Shown here: positions 36,989 to 46,813 of the stretch, piece by piece
Numbering within the stretch: position 1 is the stretch's first letter
Layout: every line of letters starts with the position of its first letter
Assembly: GCF_026684035.1 (NCBI RefSeq)
Contig: NZ_CP113361.1
Span: forward strand, 992,001 to 1,056,000
Length of the DNA stretch: 64,000 nucleotides
Direction of reading: 5' to 3'
Source: Methanogenium organophilum
Lineage (GTDB): Archaea > Halobacteriota > Methanomicrobia > Methanomicrobiales > Methanomicrobiaceae
Notes under the pieces: generated by a model
What the model was told of the DNA's origin: nothing
Databases searched by the model: none
The model's input: only the letters and a program-made list of their open reading frames with translations
Made by a program: the position numbers and the translations under genes

Positions 36989-37327
36989 CTAACGGGACAC
37001 GAACATGCAGCCGATGCACGTAAGCCCGGCATCGGTCAGGGAGTAGATGATCCAGTTGCCCTGGGATTCCCCCACAATAAGACCCGCTTTTTTTAGCACG
37101 TTCAGGTGATAGGAGAGCTTTGAATCCGCAATGCCAATCACCTCTTTTATTACACAGACGCAGAGCGGCTGCGGGAAGAGCAGGGAGATTATCTTCAGAC
37201 GAACGGGGTCTGCACAGGCCCGGTGAACCGCACAGAGACGGACCAGCTGTTCTTCAGTGGGGAGGCGCTCCTCCATTGCCCTGACCCCGCCGCAGGCAAT
37301 GAGTGCTGCTGCCACCTCCTCAGGCAT
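36989..37327 (-). CDS. ArsR-family winged-helix repressor
   Basis: A 112-residue metal-sensing type regulator. The winged helix is visible in HRACADPVRLKIISLL, VIKEVIGIADSKLSYHLNVLKKAGLI and GNWIIYSLTD. Cys pairs occur at PLCVCVI (N-terminal side of the recognition region) and CIGC at the C-terminus, which could bind As(III), Hg(II) or another thiophilic metal. Start chosen at ATG 37327 because a TATA-like element (tttatagt, about 37403-37410 on the minus strand) sits just before the longer alternative at 37393. It lies 1.1 kb from hgcA on the opposite strand; hgcAB loci often carry an ArsR-type regulator. Confidence 0.82.
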   Translation of the reverse strand: MPEEVAAALIACGGVRAMEERLPTEEQLVRLCAVHRACADPVRLKIISLLFPQPLCVCVIKEVIGIADSKLSYHLNVLKKAGLIVGESQGNWIIYSLTDAGLTCIGCMFVSR

Positions 37328-37621
37328 TTCATGACCATCTCTTCTTTTGCCTTCTGGAAAGGGAGTATCCTGATTCTGCCGATTTTCAGGCATCTGACGT
37401 ACTATAAACGAGCACCGGCAATAAGAATTATGTCCGACAGACACCGGGATATCCGGTCTGATGAAAGGCCCGGCACTAATTAAGAGGAGATTCGGAGACG
37501 GGAAATTATCACAGATGCCCAGGATAATTGCATAATTCCGGCTGGCCTGCCTCATCCGGTCCCACCAGAGGGATGATGAAAGGAAAGCATATGTGAAAAG
37601 GTTGATGAAATAACCGCGTTT

Positions 37622-38039
37622 TCACCTGTCTTCACGGAATGGCAACCACGGCTGTCCAAGATATTTTCGTTTTATCGTCCGGGCAAAAATCCAGGGGAAG
37701 ATGATTCCTACGGCGAGGTCAAACGGCAGGAACCAGACCTGGGGATTGCTCCATACCCATGTGTCCACCATCCAAAGGAGCGGGCCAAGCCCGTACCATA
37801 TGAACGCCGTGAACCATGTCAGGAGAAAGAGGCCGGCGAGGCCGGCAGGGCCGGGCCTGAGGCTCATGAGAAGAACAGATAAGTCATACCCGAATACAAG
37901 GATGAATCCCGCCAATGCCGACAATGAGAATCAGGGTCAGCAGGAATGATTCCCCGAGAAGTGACGCATAATACCCCCCGAAGAGCAGGACGGAAAAAAG
38001 CCCGCACACAAGGGAGTTTCGTGTTATACCATAAAGCAT
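37622..38039 (-). pseudogene. Small membrane protein, probably frameshifted
   Basis: Two hydrophobic frames abut: 37884-38039 (51 codons, starting MLYGITRNSLVCGLFSVLL after a GGGGTG ribosome site) and 37622-37924 (about 81-100 codons, no ribosome site and no ATG near its beginning). Joined by a one-base shift near 37925 they would give one protein of about 135 residues with four membrane segments, ending FARTIKRKYLGQPWLPFREDR. Either a recent frameshift, a sequencing error or two overlapping small genes explains this; the first two are more likely. Family not recognised. Confidence 0.5.
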
Positions 38040-38362
38040 GCCATTCACACCCCGCCCGCAGCCGCACGGGGCGTTTTCATACCAAACCGCGTTAAACCGG
38101 GACCGCACCGGCATGTGACAGATACCGTTTCGGCAGTACCGCAGACGAAGTCTGAATACAGGGGGGAGTGGATGCATGTGGTCATATAATATTCATTTCT
38201 GAATTTCAGTCTGTTACCGGATTTATAGCTTCTGATGAGGCATGCATTCATTCAGCAGTCATTATACCCGTTACACTGATTTAGCACGATGAACGGGGAC
38301 GAAAAACACCGTCTTTCTGTATGCCGGAGCGTGCAACACCGGATACTATGTACCTGCAGTTG

Positions 38363-38380
38363 TTTCAAAATATGTTGAAA
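38363..38380. promoter_or_regulatory. Candidate ArsR-type operator upstream of hgc operon
   Basis: TTTCAA-AATATG-TTGAAA is a perfect 6-bp inverted repeat whose AT-rich spacer could itself be the TATA element of the downstream operon. Its size and composition fit ArsR/SmtB-type sites, and an ArsR-family gene lies 1 kb away. The first gene starts at 38455. Confidence 0.45.
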
Positions 38381-38454
38381 TACCAACCATTATTTGTCAG
38401 CCCCTGCCATACCTCTTCAACGAATAATGATTCATCAGGAGTGATTCCACACCT

Positions 38455-38616
38455 ATGCCGGAAAAAAATCAGAAGCCAACAAAATACGGATTTGCGGACA
38501 TACTAAAAAAGGCAATGCTGGGCTGTGCCGGCGAGTGCGGTGACGGGTGCAGCTGCTGCTCCGGTGACATCAGGGTCGAGCCGAAAAAGGATGCAGAGAA
38601 AGAAGAGAAGGACTAA
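38455..38616 (+). CDS. Small Cys-rich protein in hgcAB operon
   Basis: A 53-residue protein with a charged N-terminus (MPEKNQKPTKYGFADILKKA), a cysteine cluster GCAGECGDGCSCCSG at about 23-37, and a Lys/Glu/Asp tail. The ATG follows AGGAGTG 12 bases upstream, and hgcA starts 100 bases after the stop. The vicinal CC and spaced Cys pairs echo those in the N-terminus of HgcA and the tail of HgcB, suggesting a role in holding or delivering a soft metal. This is inference; the family is not known to me. It was found by reading the sequence, as it is short. Confidence 0.68.
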   Translation: MPEKNQKPTKYGFADILKKAMLGCAGECGDGCSCCSGDIRVEPKKDAEKEEKD

Positions 38617-38716
38617 AGAGAGAAAGCCTTCATAGCCGGTTCTGACGGTGAGCCTGCCGGAGCGGTCCCGTTCAGCCCACCCATGGGATAAACCGGAATA
38701 TTTCGGAAGGACATAC

Positions 38717-39793
38717 ATGACCAACCCACAGAATAAAGAAAAATCCTCATGCTGCTCGTGCGCAGGCGGGGGCAATGCTTCAGCTTCCTGCTGCAGTATT
38801 CCCGCAGACACAGAGACGGCAATCCCAAAAGCCACCAGTACCATCACCAGAGAAAACCGTCTCGATCACATCCGTGCACGCGTGGGCATCAACCGGATGG
38901 GGCACCGTGTCGAACCGGGACTGTACCGCCTTGGTAGACCGGATGTCGATTCTCCGGTCTTTGCATCGGCGAACTATACACTCAGTTTTGACGCACTGCG
39001 CTCTGCGCTCGCCGGTGTTGACTGCTACATCCTGGTACTGGACACCAACGGAATCAATGTCTGGTGTGCAGCCGGGAAGGGCACATTCGGAACAGATGAG
39101 CTGGTGCACCGCATTGAGTCCACCGGGCTTGCAGCGATTGTCCGGCACCGGAAAATCATCCTGCCCCAGCTGGGCGCCCCCGGCGTTTCGTGGCCGGATG
39201 TCATGCGCAGAACGCACTTTAAGGTAGTATACGGGCCGGTGCGTGCCGTTGATCTCCCCGAATTCCTCAGGACCGGTACGGCGACACCATCCATGCGAAG
39301 AGTCGAATTCCCGTTGCGGGACCGTCTCGTACTGACCCCGGTCGAGTTCGTGCATGTCGCCCTTCCGGCGCTGGCTGCGGCAGTCATCCTGTATTTTTTG
39401 GCAGGTTACGGCGCATCCCTTGCCGCAGTCGCCGCAGTTCTTGCAGGAACGGTCCTGTTCCCGGCATTGCTCCCATTCATCCCTACCCATGACTTCAGCA
39501 CAAAAGGGCTCATTCTCGGGGGAATTGTCGCCGTTCCGTTCGCGGCATCCTTTGCGACGGTTCCATTGCTTCCTTTCTGGGCGAATACAGCGGCGGCTCT
39601 CGTCGCGCTCCTCCTTATTCCGTCAGTGACCGCATATCTGGCCCTCAACTTCACCGGCTGCACCACATTTGCCTCACGCTCGGGAGTGAAAAAAGAGATA
39701 TTCCGGTATGTACCGGTGATGGCCGTCATGGCCGGGTCGGGCATCATTCTTGCCATCCTTCTCGGCATAAGCCGGCTTTTCGGGGTGATCTGA
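38717..39793 (+). CDS. hgcA: Mercury methylation corrinoid protein HgcA
   Basis: A 358-residue membrane corrinoid protein that transfers a methyl group to Hg(II), making methylmercury together with HgcB. The diagnostic cap-helix motif N-V-W-C-A-A-G-K is present at residues 114-121, with Cys117 the predicted lower ligand of the cobalt. The C-terminal half (from about 205) has about five membrane helices ending at ILLGISRLFGVI. Unusually the N-terminus carries an extra Cys-rich stretch (SCCSCAGGG...ASCC, residues 11-26). ATG 38717 is chosen for GGAAGGA 6 bases upstream. hgcB follows with no gap. Confidence 0.95.
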   Translation: MTNPQNKEKSSCCSCAGGGNASASCCSIPADTETAIPKATSTITRENRLDHIRARVGINRMGHRVEPGLYRLGRPDVDSPVFASANYTLSFDALRSALAGVDCYILVLDTNGINVWCAAGKGTFGTDELVHRIESTGLAAIVRHRKIILPQLGAPGVSWPDVMRRTHFKVVYGPVRAVDLPEFLRTGTATPSMRRVEFPLRDRLVLTPVEFVHVALPALAAAVILYFLAGYGASLAAVAAVLAGTVLFPALLPFIPTHDFSTKGLILGGIVAVPFAASFATVPLLPFWANTAAALVALLLIPSVTAYLALNFTGCTTFASRSGVKKEIFRYVPVMAVMAGSGIILAILLGISRLFGVI

Positions 39794-40189
39794 ATGTTCG
39801 ACTCATATACGGAAAACACGCTCCAGTATAATGAGGAGCGGTGCATCAACTGCGGGATGTGCAGTGCTGTCTGCCCCCACGGCGTGTTTACCCCCGGGGA
39901 TACCGCGGCCGTGCTTGCCGCCCCGTCGTCCTGCATGGAGTGCGGCGCCTGTGCCCTGAACTGCCCGGTTCAGGCCATCGGTGTGGAGAGCGGTGTCGGG
40001 TGTGCGTGGGCGATGATCTCCGCTGCACTGAGGGGAAAAGACATGGACAGCGGCACATGCGGGTGCGGCGGGGCGGCAGGTTCGTGCTGTGGTTCTGATA
40101 CAAAGGAGCCGTCCTGCTGCGATAAGAAGGAAAACGATTTCGGGAAGCAGAAGAATGATGAGGATATTCTCGTGTCTCCCCCCGTGTGA
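39794..40189 (+). CDS. hgcB: Mercury methylation ferredoxin HgcB
   Basis: A 131-residue protein with two [4Fe-4S] motifs, CINCGMCSAVCP at 17-28 and CMECGACALNCP near 47-58, a following conserved Cys (GVGCAW, near 70), and a Cys-rich tail (GTCGCGG, SCCG, SCC) which would carry mercury to HgcA. Classical HgcB is about 95 residues, so the tail here is longer by about 35 residues. It starts at an ATG directly after the hgcA stop (TGAATG). The whole pair and its active-site residues are intact, so a mercury methylator phenotype is expected. Confidence 0.95.
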   Translation: MFDSYTENTLQYNEERCINCGMCSAVCPHGVFTPGDTAAVLAAPSSCMECGACALNCPVQAIGVESGVGCAWAMISAALRGKDMDSGTCGCGGAAGSCCGSDTKEPSCCDKKENDFGKQKNDEDILVSPPV

Positions 40190-40461
40190 TCAGCCACATA
40201 GAATTCCATTCACCTGTTGCCCGAATTCAGGCACCTAAACGCATTTTTTTTCAAAATATCGTTTCACCAGCATCGATACGCCCATGTGATCCATTTCCGT
40301 CCGGGTCCGAAACCGAACCGTTTTCCATTACCCATACTGGAGCAGACAGTACTTCACACCCCACAAACAATAGATTAATATATGTTAGAAAGAAGGTTCC
40401 TTCCAACACAATTAAATACATATAAGGCACATTTGATCATGTAACAAAGTTGGGAGAAAGA
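40190..40461. promoter_or_regulatory. hgcB terminator and nif operon promoter
   Basis: An eight-T run at 40245-40252 probably ends the hgc operon. The nif promoter lies at about 40392-40426: an inverted repeat GAAGG-TT-CCTTC (40392-40403) followed by a TATA-like run (aaatacatataagg, 40414-40427). Transcription would start near 40447. The repeat lies in the position expected of a repressor site. It is not an exact match to the GGAA-N8-TTCC NrpR consensus known from methanococci. Confidence 0.55.
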
Positions 40462-41605
<1,144 letters not shown>

Positions 41606-41627
41606 GATACCACAGGAAGTGAAACAA

Positions 41628-41954
41628 ATGTTGTTTGTAAGAGCGATAGTCAGACCGGAAAAGAAGGATGAAGTCCTCGAAAACCTCTCTGCCGGAGGAT
41701 TCCACGCAGCAACCGTTGTCGATGTCGTCGGCCGCGGAAAGCAGAAGGGTATCAGAATGGGAGACATCTACTACGACGAGATCCCAAAAACCCTCATTCT
41801 TGTCGGAATTGAGGATGCAGACAAGGACAAAATCGTAGATATAATCCTCAAAACAGGAAAAACCGGAGCCGACGGGAACTTTGGTGACGGGAAGATCTTC
41901 ATCAGCCCCGTCGAAGAAGTCTACACGATCTCAAAGGGAACGAAGGGCCTGTGA
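41628..41954 (+). CDS. nifI1: PII-like nitrogenase regulator NifI1
   Basis: A 108-residue PII-family protein. In methanogens NifI1 and NifI2 form a complex that shuts off nitrogenase when ammonium is present, relieved by 2-oxoglutarate. The family pattern is clear (MLFVRAIVRPEKKDEVLENLSAGG, then VVGRGKQKG, and the C-terminal GDGKIFISPVEEVYTI). ATG 41628 is preferred, after AGGAAGTG; a GTG at 41619 is possible. It lies 22 bases after nifH. Confidence 0.93.
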   Translation: MLFVRAIVRPEKKDEVLENLSAGGFHAATVVDVVGRGKQKGIRMGDIYYDEIPKTLILVGIEDADKDKIVDIILKTGKTGADGNFGDGKIFISPVEEVYTISKGTKGL

Positions 41955-41969
41955 GCAGGAGATGCTGAG

Positions 41970-42389
41970 ATGAAAGAAATTTTGGCAATCGTGCGGATGA
42001 AGAAGACCGGCGCAACCAAAAAGGCGCTCATTGAAGCCGGAGTTGCGGGATTCACCGCAATGAAGGCGACCGGCAGGGGAAACCTGGTGGACGACGATGA
42101 CATCATCGTCCCCTGCAGGGAGAAGCTCGAGAAGATGGCACCCAATGATGTCATCGACGAGGAGGAAGTGGAAGAGCAGATTGTCACATTCCTCGATGAC
42201 ACACGGATGTTTCCCCGCAGGCTCTTCACCATCCTTGCCCATGATGAGGATGTCCCCAGAATCGTTGAGGCGATAATGGCGGCAAATCGCACCGAACGCG
42301 GTGCAGGCGACGGAAAGATATTCGTAACCCCAGTAGCAGATGCCATTCGTGTCCGCACGGGTGAATCAGGCGACGCTGCAATCTGGTAG
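41970..42389 (+). CDS. nifI2: PII-like nitrogenase regulator NifI2
   Basis: A 139-residue second PII-like subunit. The N-terminus (KEILAIVRMKKTGATKKALIEAGVAGFTAMKATGRG) and C-terminus (GAGDGKIFVTPVADAIRVRTGE) are typical. It is longer than NifI1, with an extended middle (REKLEKMAPNDVIDEEEVEEQIV) characteristic of NifI2. It begins 15 bases after nifI1 and ends 21 bases before nifD. Post-translational switch-off of nitrogenase is therefore expected in this organism. Confidence 0.92.
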   Translation: MKEILAIVRMKKTGATKKALIEAGVAGFTAMKATGRGNLVDDDDIIVPCREKLEKMAPNDVIDEEEVEEQIVTFLDDTRMFPRRLFTILAHDEDVPRIVEAIMAANRTERGAGDGKIFVTPVADAIRVRTGESGDAAIW

Positions 42390-42410
42390 GTATTACGGAG
42401 GACACAGAAT

Positions 42411-44027
42411 ATGACAGTAACAGATCTGAACGTCGACGATATGATGACACCATACCCGAACAAGGTATTAAAGAACCGGAAAAAGCATATCGTCGCAAAG
42501 ACTGACGGAGCCGCTTCCTGCCCGCAGATCGAGGCAAATACCCGAACCGTCCCCGGTATTATCTCACAGCGGGGATGCTGCTATGCAGGGTGCAAGGGTG
42601 TCGTGGTCGGCCCGATCAAGGACATGATCACGATAACGCACGGTCCCATCGGGTGTGGCTATTACAGCTGGGGAACCAGGCGAAACAAAGCACGTGCCGA
42701 TGACAGGACACCGCCGGAACACATCTTCTCGGCGATGTGCTTCTCGACTGACATGCAGGAGAGCGATATCGTATTCGGCGGCGAGAAGAAGCTCGCGAAG
42801 ATGATCGACGAGGTTGTTGAGATATTCCACCCGAGAGCCATAAACATCTGCTCCACATGCCCGATAGGACTTATCGGTGACGACCTCGGTGCCGTCTCAA
42901 AGGCGGCAGAAGAGAAGCACGGCATCCCGATCATCCATTACAACTGTGAAGGGTACAAGGGGGTCAGCCAGTCGGCAGGCCACCATATCGCAAACAACCA
43001 GATCATGGAGAAGATGGTCGGCACTGGCACAGACGGACCGGCAGGGGACCGCGTCATCAACATCCTCGGCGAGTACAACATCGGCGGAGACGGATGGGAG
43101 ATTGAACGCATCCTCGAGGATATCGGATACACCGTAAACTCGATACTGACCGGCGATTCCGCCTATGCAAATATCAAAAACCTGCATTCGGCCAATCTGA
43201 ACCTGGTCCAGTGCCACCGCTCTATCAACTACATCGCGGAGATGATGGAGACAAAATACGGCATCCCCTGGCTCAAGGTGAACTTCATCGGTGTCGAGGC
43301 GACGATAGCGACCCTCAGGGACGTCGCCCAGTGCTTTGGCGACGAGGATCTGATTGCACAGACAGAGGTCGTCATTGAACGCGAACTGGCCGCAATCACT
43401 CCGGAACTGGAGCGTTACCGCAGTATCTGCAAAGGAAAGACCGCATTCACCTTTGTAGGCGGGTCCCGCAGCCACCATTACCAGTACCTGCTGAAGGACC
43501 TGGGCATGGAGGTCGTTGTTGCAGGGTATGAATTTGCCCACCGTGACGACTACGAAGGACGCGATGTGATTCCTACCATTAAGAGCGATGCGGATTCAAA
43601 GAACATCCCCGAACTTCACCTGGAAGCGGACCCCGACATGTATGAAGAACCAAATCTTCACCTGAACATGTCGAAGGAGAAGTATGACGAACTGGTCGAA
43701 GCCGGCCATTTCGCCACCTATGACGGGATGTACCCGGACATGGTAGATGGCGGTGTGATGATCGACGACCCCAACCATTACGAGACCGAGGAGCTCATCG
43801 AGATCTTCCACCCCGACCTGATATTCTCAGGAATTCGGGACAAGTACATCTCACACAAGATGGGCGTCCCCTCAAAGCAGCTGCACTCATACGACTACAG
43901 CGGCCCATATGCAGGATTCAGGGGTTCAATCATCTTTGCAAAGGATGTGGCGAACGCACTCTCCACCCCTGCATGGCAGATGATCACCCCACCATGGGAT
44001 AAGACAGAAACCGAAGGAGGCGACTGA
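42411..44027 (+). CDS. nifD: Nitrogenase MoFe-protein alpha chain NifD
   Basis: A 538-residue protein. P-cluster Cys ligands are visible in CCYAGCKGV and GPIGCGYYSW and in the later CSTCPIGLIGDD. FeMo-cofactor ligands appear as Cys in LVQCHRSINYI and His in QLHSYDYSGPYAGF. The substrate-site stretch GVSQSAGHHIAN corresponds to the Gln191/His195/His196 region. The position that is His451 in Azotobacter is Ala here (PYAGF). An insertion near 400-450 (DPDMYEEPNLHLNMSKEKY...) is typical of clostridial and methanogen-type alpha chains. nifK begins two bases after the stop. Confidence 0.96.
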   Translation: MTVTDLNVDDMMTPYPNKVLKNRKKHIVAKTDGAASCPQIEANTRTVPGIISQRGCCYAGCKGVVVGPIKDMITITHGPIGCGYYSWGTRRNKARADDRTPPEHIFSAMCFSTDMQESDIVFGGEKKLAKMIDEVVEIFHPRAINICSTCPIGLIGDDLGAVSKAAEEKHGIPIIHYNCEGYKGVSQSAGHHIANNQIMEKMVGTGTDGPAGDRVINILGEYNIGGDGWEIERILEDIGYTVNSILTGDSAYANIKNLHSANLNLVQCHRSINYIAEMMETKYGIPWLKVNFIGVEATIATLRDVAQCFGDEDLIAQTEVVIERELAAITPELERYRSICKGKTAFTFVGGSRSHHYQYLLKDLGMEVVVAGYEFAHRDDYEGRDVIPTIKSDADSKNIPELHLEADPDMYEEPNLHLNMSKEKYDELVEAGHFATYDGMYPDMVDGGVMIDDPNHYETEELIEIFHPDLIFSGIRDKYISHKMGVPSKQLHSYDYSGPYAGFRGSIIFAKDVANALSTPAWQMITPPWDKTETEGGD

Positions 44028-44029
44028 AA

Positions 44030-45400
44030 ATGCTGGACTGCACACCAAAAGGCCCTGTCGATACACACAAGACAGGCACCATCAACCCGATCAAGACATG
44101 CCAGCCCCTGGGAGCGATGTATGCTGCCCTCGGCATTCACGGATGTCTGCCGCACAGTCACGGATCTCAGGGATGCTGCGCATATCACCGGATGGCGTTG
44201 ACCCGCCACTTCCGTGACCCGGCAATGGCATCCTCAAGCTCCTTTACGGAAGGAGCGTCCGTATTCGGCGGTGCGGGCAACCTCAAGACATCCATTAAAA
44301 ATGTCTTTGCAATCTACAACCCGGACATCATTGCCGTGCATACCACCTGCCTCAGCGAGACAATCGGAGACGACCTGCCGACGATCATCAAGCAGTCGGA
44401 GATCCCCGAGGGGAAGTATGTCATTCACGCCAACACCCCAAGTTACCACGGATCGCACATCACCGGGTTTTCGAATATGTGCAAGGGAATCGTATCCTAC
44501 CTGGCAGAATCCGACGGGAACCCCAAAAAAGAACAGCTCAACATATTCCCCGGGTTCGTCAACCCGGGCGACATGAGAGAGGTACAGCGGATTGTAACCG
44601 AGATGGGAATTCCCTCAATCATGTATCCGGACACAACAGACGTGATGGACTCACCACTGCTCAAGACGTACGAGATGTACCCCAGTGGCGGCGCGAAGAT
44701 TGAGGATATCAGAGATTCGGGCAACTCGAAGCTGACGCTTGCGCTTGGAGCATGGTCATCGGCAGAAGCTGCAGCAATCCTCCAGGATAAGTGCGGCGTG
44801 CCCGGTGTACCTCTCAAACTCCCGATAGGTGTCAAGGCGACCGATGCCCTGATTATGGCAGTGAAGGACGGATTCGGTGTAGATGTCCCGGCATCTCTCG
44901 AGATTGAGAGAGGACAGGTCATCGACACCATGATTGACACCCACTTCCACTACCAGGGAAAGACCGTGGCAGTATTCGGGGATCCGGATCTTGTGATTGC
45001 ACTGACCGAGTTCCTCATCACCCTGGGAATGATCCCGAAATACGTGATCACCGGAACAAATGGGAAAAATTTCGAGAAGATCATCAACGAGATGCTTGAA
45101 GAAGCAGGCATCGAAGGATCAAAAGTCAAAGCGGAAGGAGATCTCTTCGACCTCCATGAATGGATCAAAGAAGAGTCTGTCGACCTGCTGATGGGCAACT
45201 CACACGGCAAGTACATTGCACGGGCTGAAGACATCCCGCTCGTCCGGGTTGGATTCCCAATCTCGGACAGGGCGGTTCATCCCCTCATGCCTGTCACCGG
45301 ATACCGGGGATGCCTGCGCCTGATTGAGATGATCAGCAATACCCTGCTTGACCGCCGTGACCGCGACGCCGCTGACGAGGACTACGAACTCGTACTGTAA
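44030..45400 (+). CDS. nifK: Nitrogenase MoFe-protein beta chain NifK
   Basis: A 456-residue partner of NifD. The P-cluster ligands occur in IKTCQPLGAMYAALGIHGC and SHGSQGCCAYHRMAL, and the stretch DPAMASSSSFTEGASVFGGAGNL is diagnostic of NifK. It is shorter at the N-terminus than proteobacterial NifK (about 520), as is normal for this branch. Translation begins 2 bases after nifD, so stoichiometric synthesis is favoured. Confidence 0.96.
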   Translation: MLDCTPKGPVDTHKTGTINPIKTCQPLGAMYAALGIHGCLPHSHGSQGCCAYHRMALTRHFRDPAMASSSSFTEGASVFGGAGNLKTSIKNVFAIYNPDIIAVHTTCLSETIGDDLPTIIKQSEIPEGKYVIHANTPSYHGSHITGFSNMCKGIVSYLAESDGNPKKEQLNIFPGFVNPGDMREVQRIVTEMGIPSIMYPDTTDVMDSPLLKTYEMYPSGGAKIEDIRDSGNSKLTLALGAWSSAEAAAILQDKCGVPGVPLKLPIGVKATDALIMAVKDGFGVDVPASLEIERGQVIDTMIDTHFHYQGKTVAVFGDPDLVIALTEFLITLGMIPKYVITGTNGKNFEKIINEMLEEAGIEGSKVKAEGDLFDLHEWIKEESVDLLMGNSHGKYIARAEDIPLVRVGFPISDRAVHPLMPVTGYRGCLRLIEMISNTLLDRRDRDAADEDYELVL

Positions 45401-45424
45401 CGGAACAGAAACGGAGGAGAAACA

Positions 45425-46813
45425 ATGGAAAACACATGTTCACAGACCCCGGAACAAGATGCCCTTATCACAGAGCGACAGCATTCAATCGTCACCACCG
45501 GCAACACCAAAACCAGTATCAACTGCACGGACGACAGCCTCGCAGGTTCCGTTAGCCAGCGGGCATGTGTTTTCTGCGGAGCACGAGTGGTCTTAAATCC
45601 GGTCACCGATGCCGTTCACCTGGTGCACGGGCCGATTGGATGCGCCGCGTATACCTATGATATACGCGGCAGCCTTTCGAGTGGTTCGGAGATGTACCGG
45701 AGAAGCTTCTCCACTGATATGAAGGAAAAAGACGTCATCTTCGGCGGAGAGAAGAAACTCGCTGCATGTCTTGCGGAGCTGGCTGAAAAGCACCATCCGC
45801 CAGCGATATTCGTCTACTCCACCTGTGTCTCGGGAATGATCGGAGACGACATCGTCGCCGTCTGCAAAGAGGCTTCCCTCACATACGACATCGATGTCAT
45901 CCCGGTCGAGTCCAGCGGATTTATCTCCGGCAACAAGATCGTGGGATACCGGGCCGCAGGAGAGGCACTCCTGCGCCTCATCACCCCAAAAGAAGGAGAG
46001 GTCATCGAAAAGACCCGGAAGCTCAACTTCCTCGGCGAGTACAATCTCGGCGGAGAGAAGTGGGTCGTCGAACGCTACCTGCGTGAGATAGGAATCGAAA
46101 TCAATGTCGCCTTTACCGGAGACTCGACCGTTAAAGCCCTGAAAAAGGCTCCCGGTTCCTGTCTTAATATTGTCCAGTGCACCGGTTCGATGCACTGGGT
46201 GGCAAACCAGATGTACGAAGCGTTCGGGATCCCCTACCTCGATGTCAACTTCTTTGGTGCGGAAAACACCGCAGAGAGCCTGCGAAAGATTGCAGCGTTC
46301 TATGACGACCCTGAGATCTCCGCCAGAACCGAAGCTCTCATCGAACGGGAGATGCAGGCGGTCAAAGACGTGAACGAGAAATACAGAAAGAGTCTGGAAG
46401 GCAAGCGTGCCGCGATATATGTCGGAGGCGCCTTCAAGGCATTTGCGATTATCCGCCAGTTAACGGAACTGGGCATGGAAATCGTCCTGACCGGCACCCA
46501 GACGGGCAAGAAGACCGAGTATGAACGGATGGGCAGTCTGCTCAATGAGGGAACAGTTATCATCGACGATGCAAACCCCGCTGAGATCGAGAAGTTCCTC
46601 ATCGAAAAGAAAGTCGATGTCATGGCCGGAGGGGTGAAAGAACGATTTCTGGCATACAAGCTGGGAGTCGGGTTCATCGACCACAACCATGACCGAAAAG
46701 ACGGCCTGATAGGCTTTGAAGGAGCCATTAGGTTCACAAAGGAAGTGTATGCGACTACATGCTCGCCGGTATGGAAGTACGTGAGACATGAATACGGAGA
46801 GACAGACCAATGA
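45425..46813 (+). CDS. nifE: Nitrogenase cofactor scaffold NifE
   Basis: A 462-residue NifD-like protein that with NifN forms the scaffold on which NifB-cofactor is matured to FeMo-co. NifE-type Cys regions are present (RACVFCGARVVLNPV, GPIGCAAYTYDIRG, STCVSGMIGDD), and the cofactor-region Cys lies in NIVQCTGSMHWVANQM. The start lies 24 bases after nifK. Its end overlaps the start of nifN (ATGA, 46810-46813). Confidence 0.94.
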   Translation: MENTCSQTPEQDALITERQHSIVTTGNTKTSINCTDDSLAGSVSQRACVFCGARVVLNPVTDAVHLVHGPIGCAAYTYDIRGSLSSGSEMYRRSFSTDMKEKDVIFGGEKKLAACLAELAEKHHPPAIFVYSTCVSGMIGDDIVAVCKEASLTYDIDVIPVESSGFISGNKIVGYRAAGEALLRLITPKEGEVIEKTRKLNFLGEYNLGGEKWVVERYLREIGIEINVAFTGDSTVKALKKAPGSCLNIVQCTGSMHWVANQMYEAFGIPYLDVNFFGAENTAESLRKIAAFYDDPEISARTEALIEREMQAVKDVNEKYRKSLEGKRAAIYVGGAFKAFAIIRQLTELGMEIVLTGTQTGKKTEYERMGSLLNEGTVIIDDANPAEIEKFLIEKKVDVMAGGVKERFLAYKLGVGFIDHNHDRKDGLIGFEGAIRFTKEVYATTCSPVWKYVRHEYGETDQ

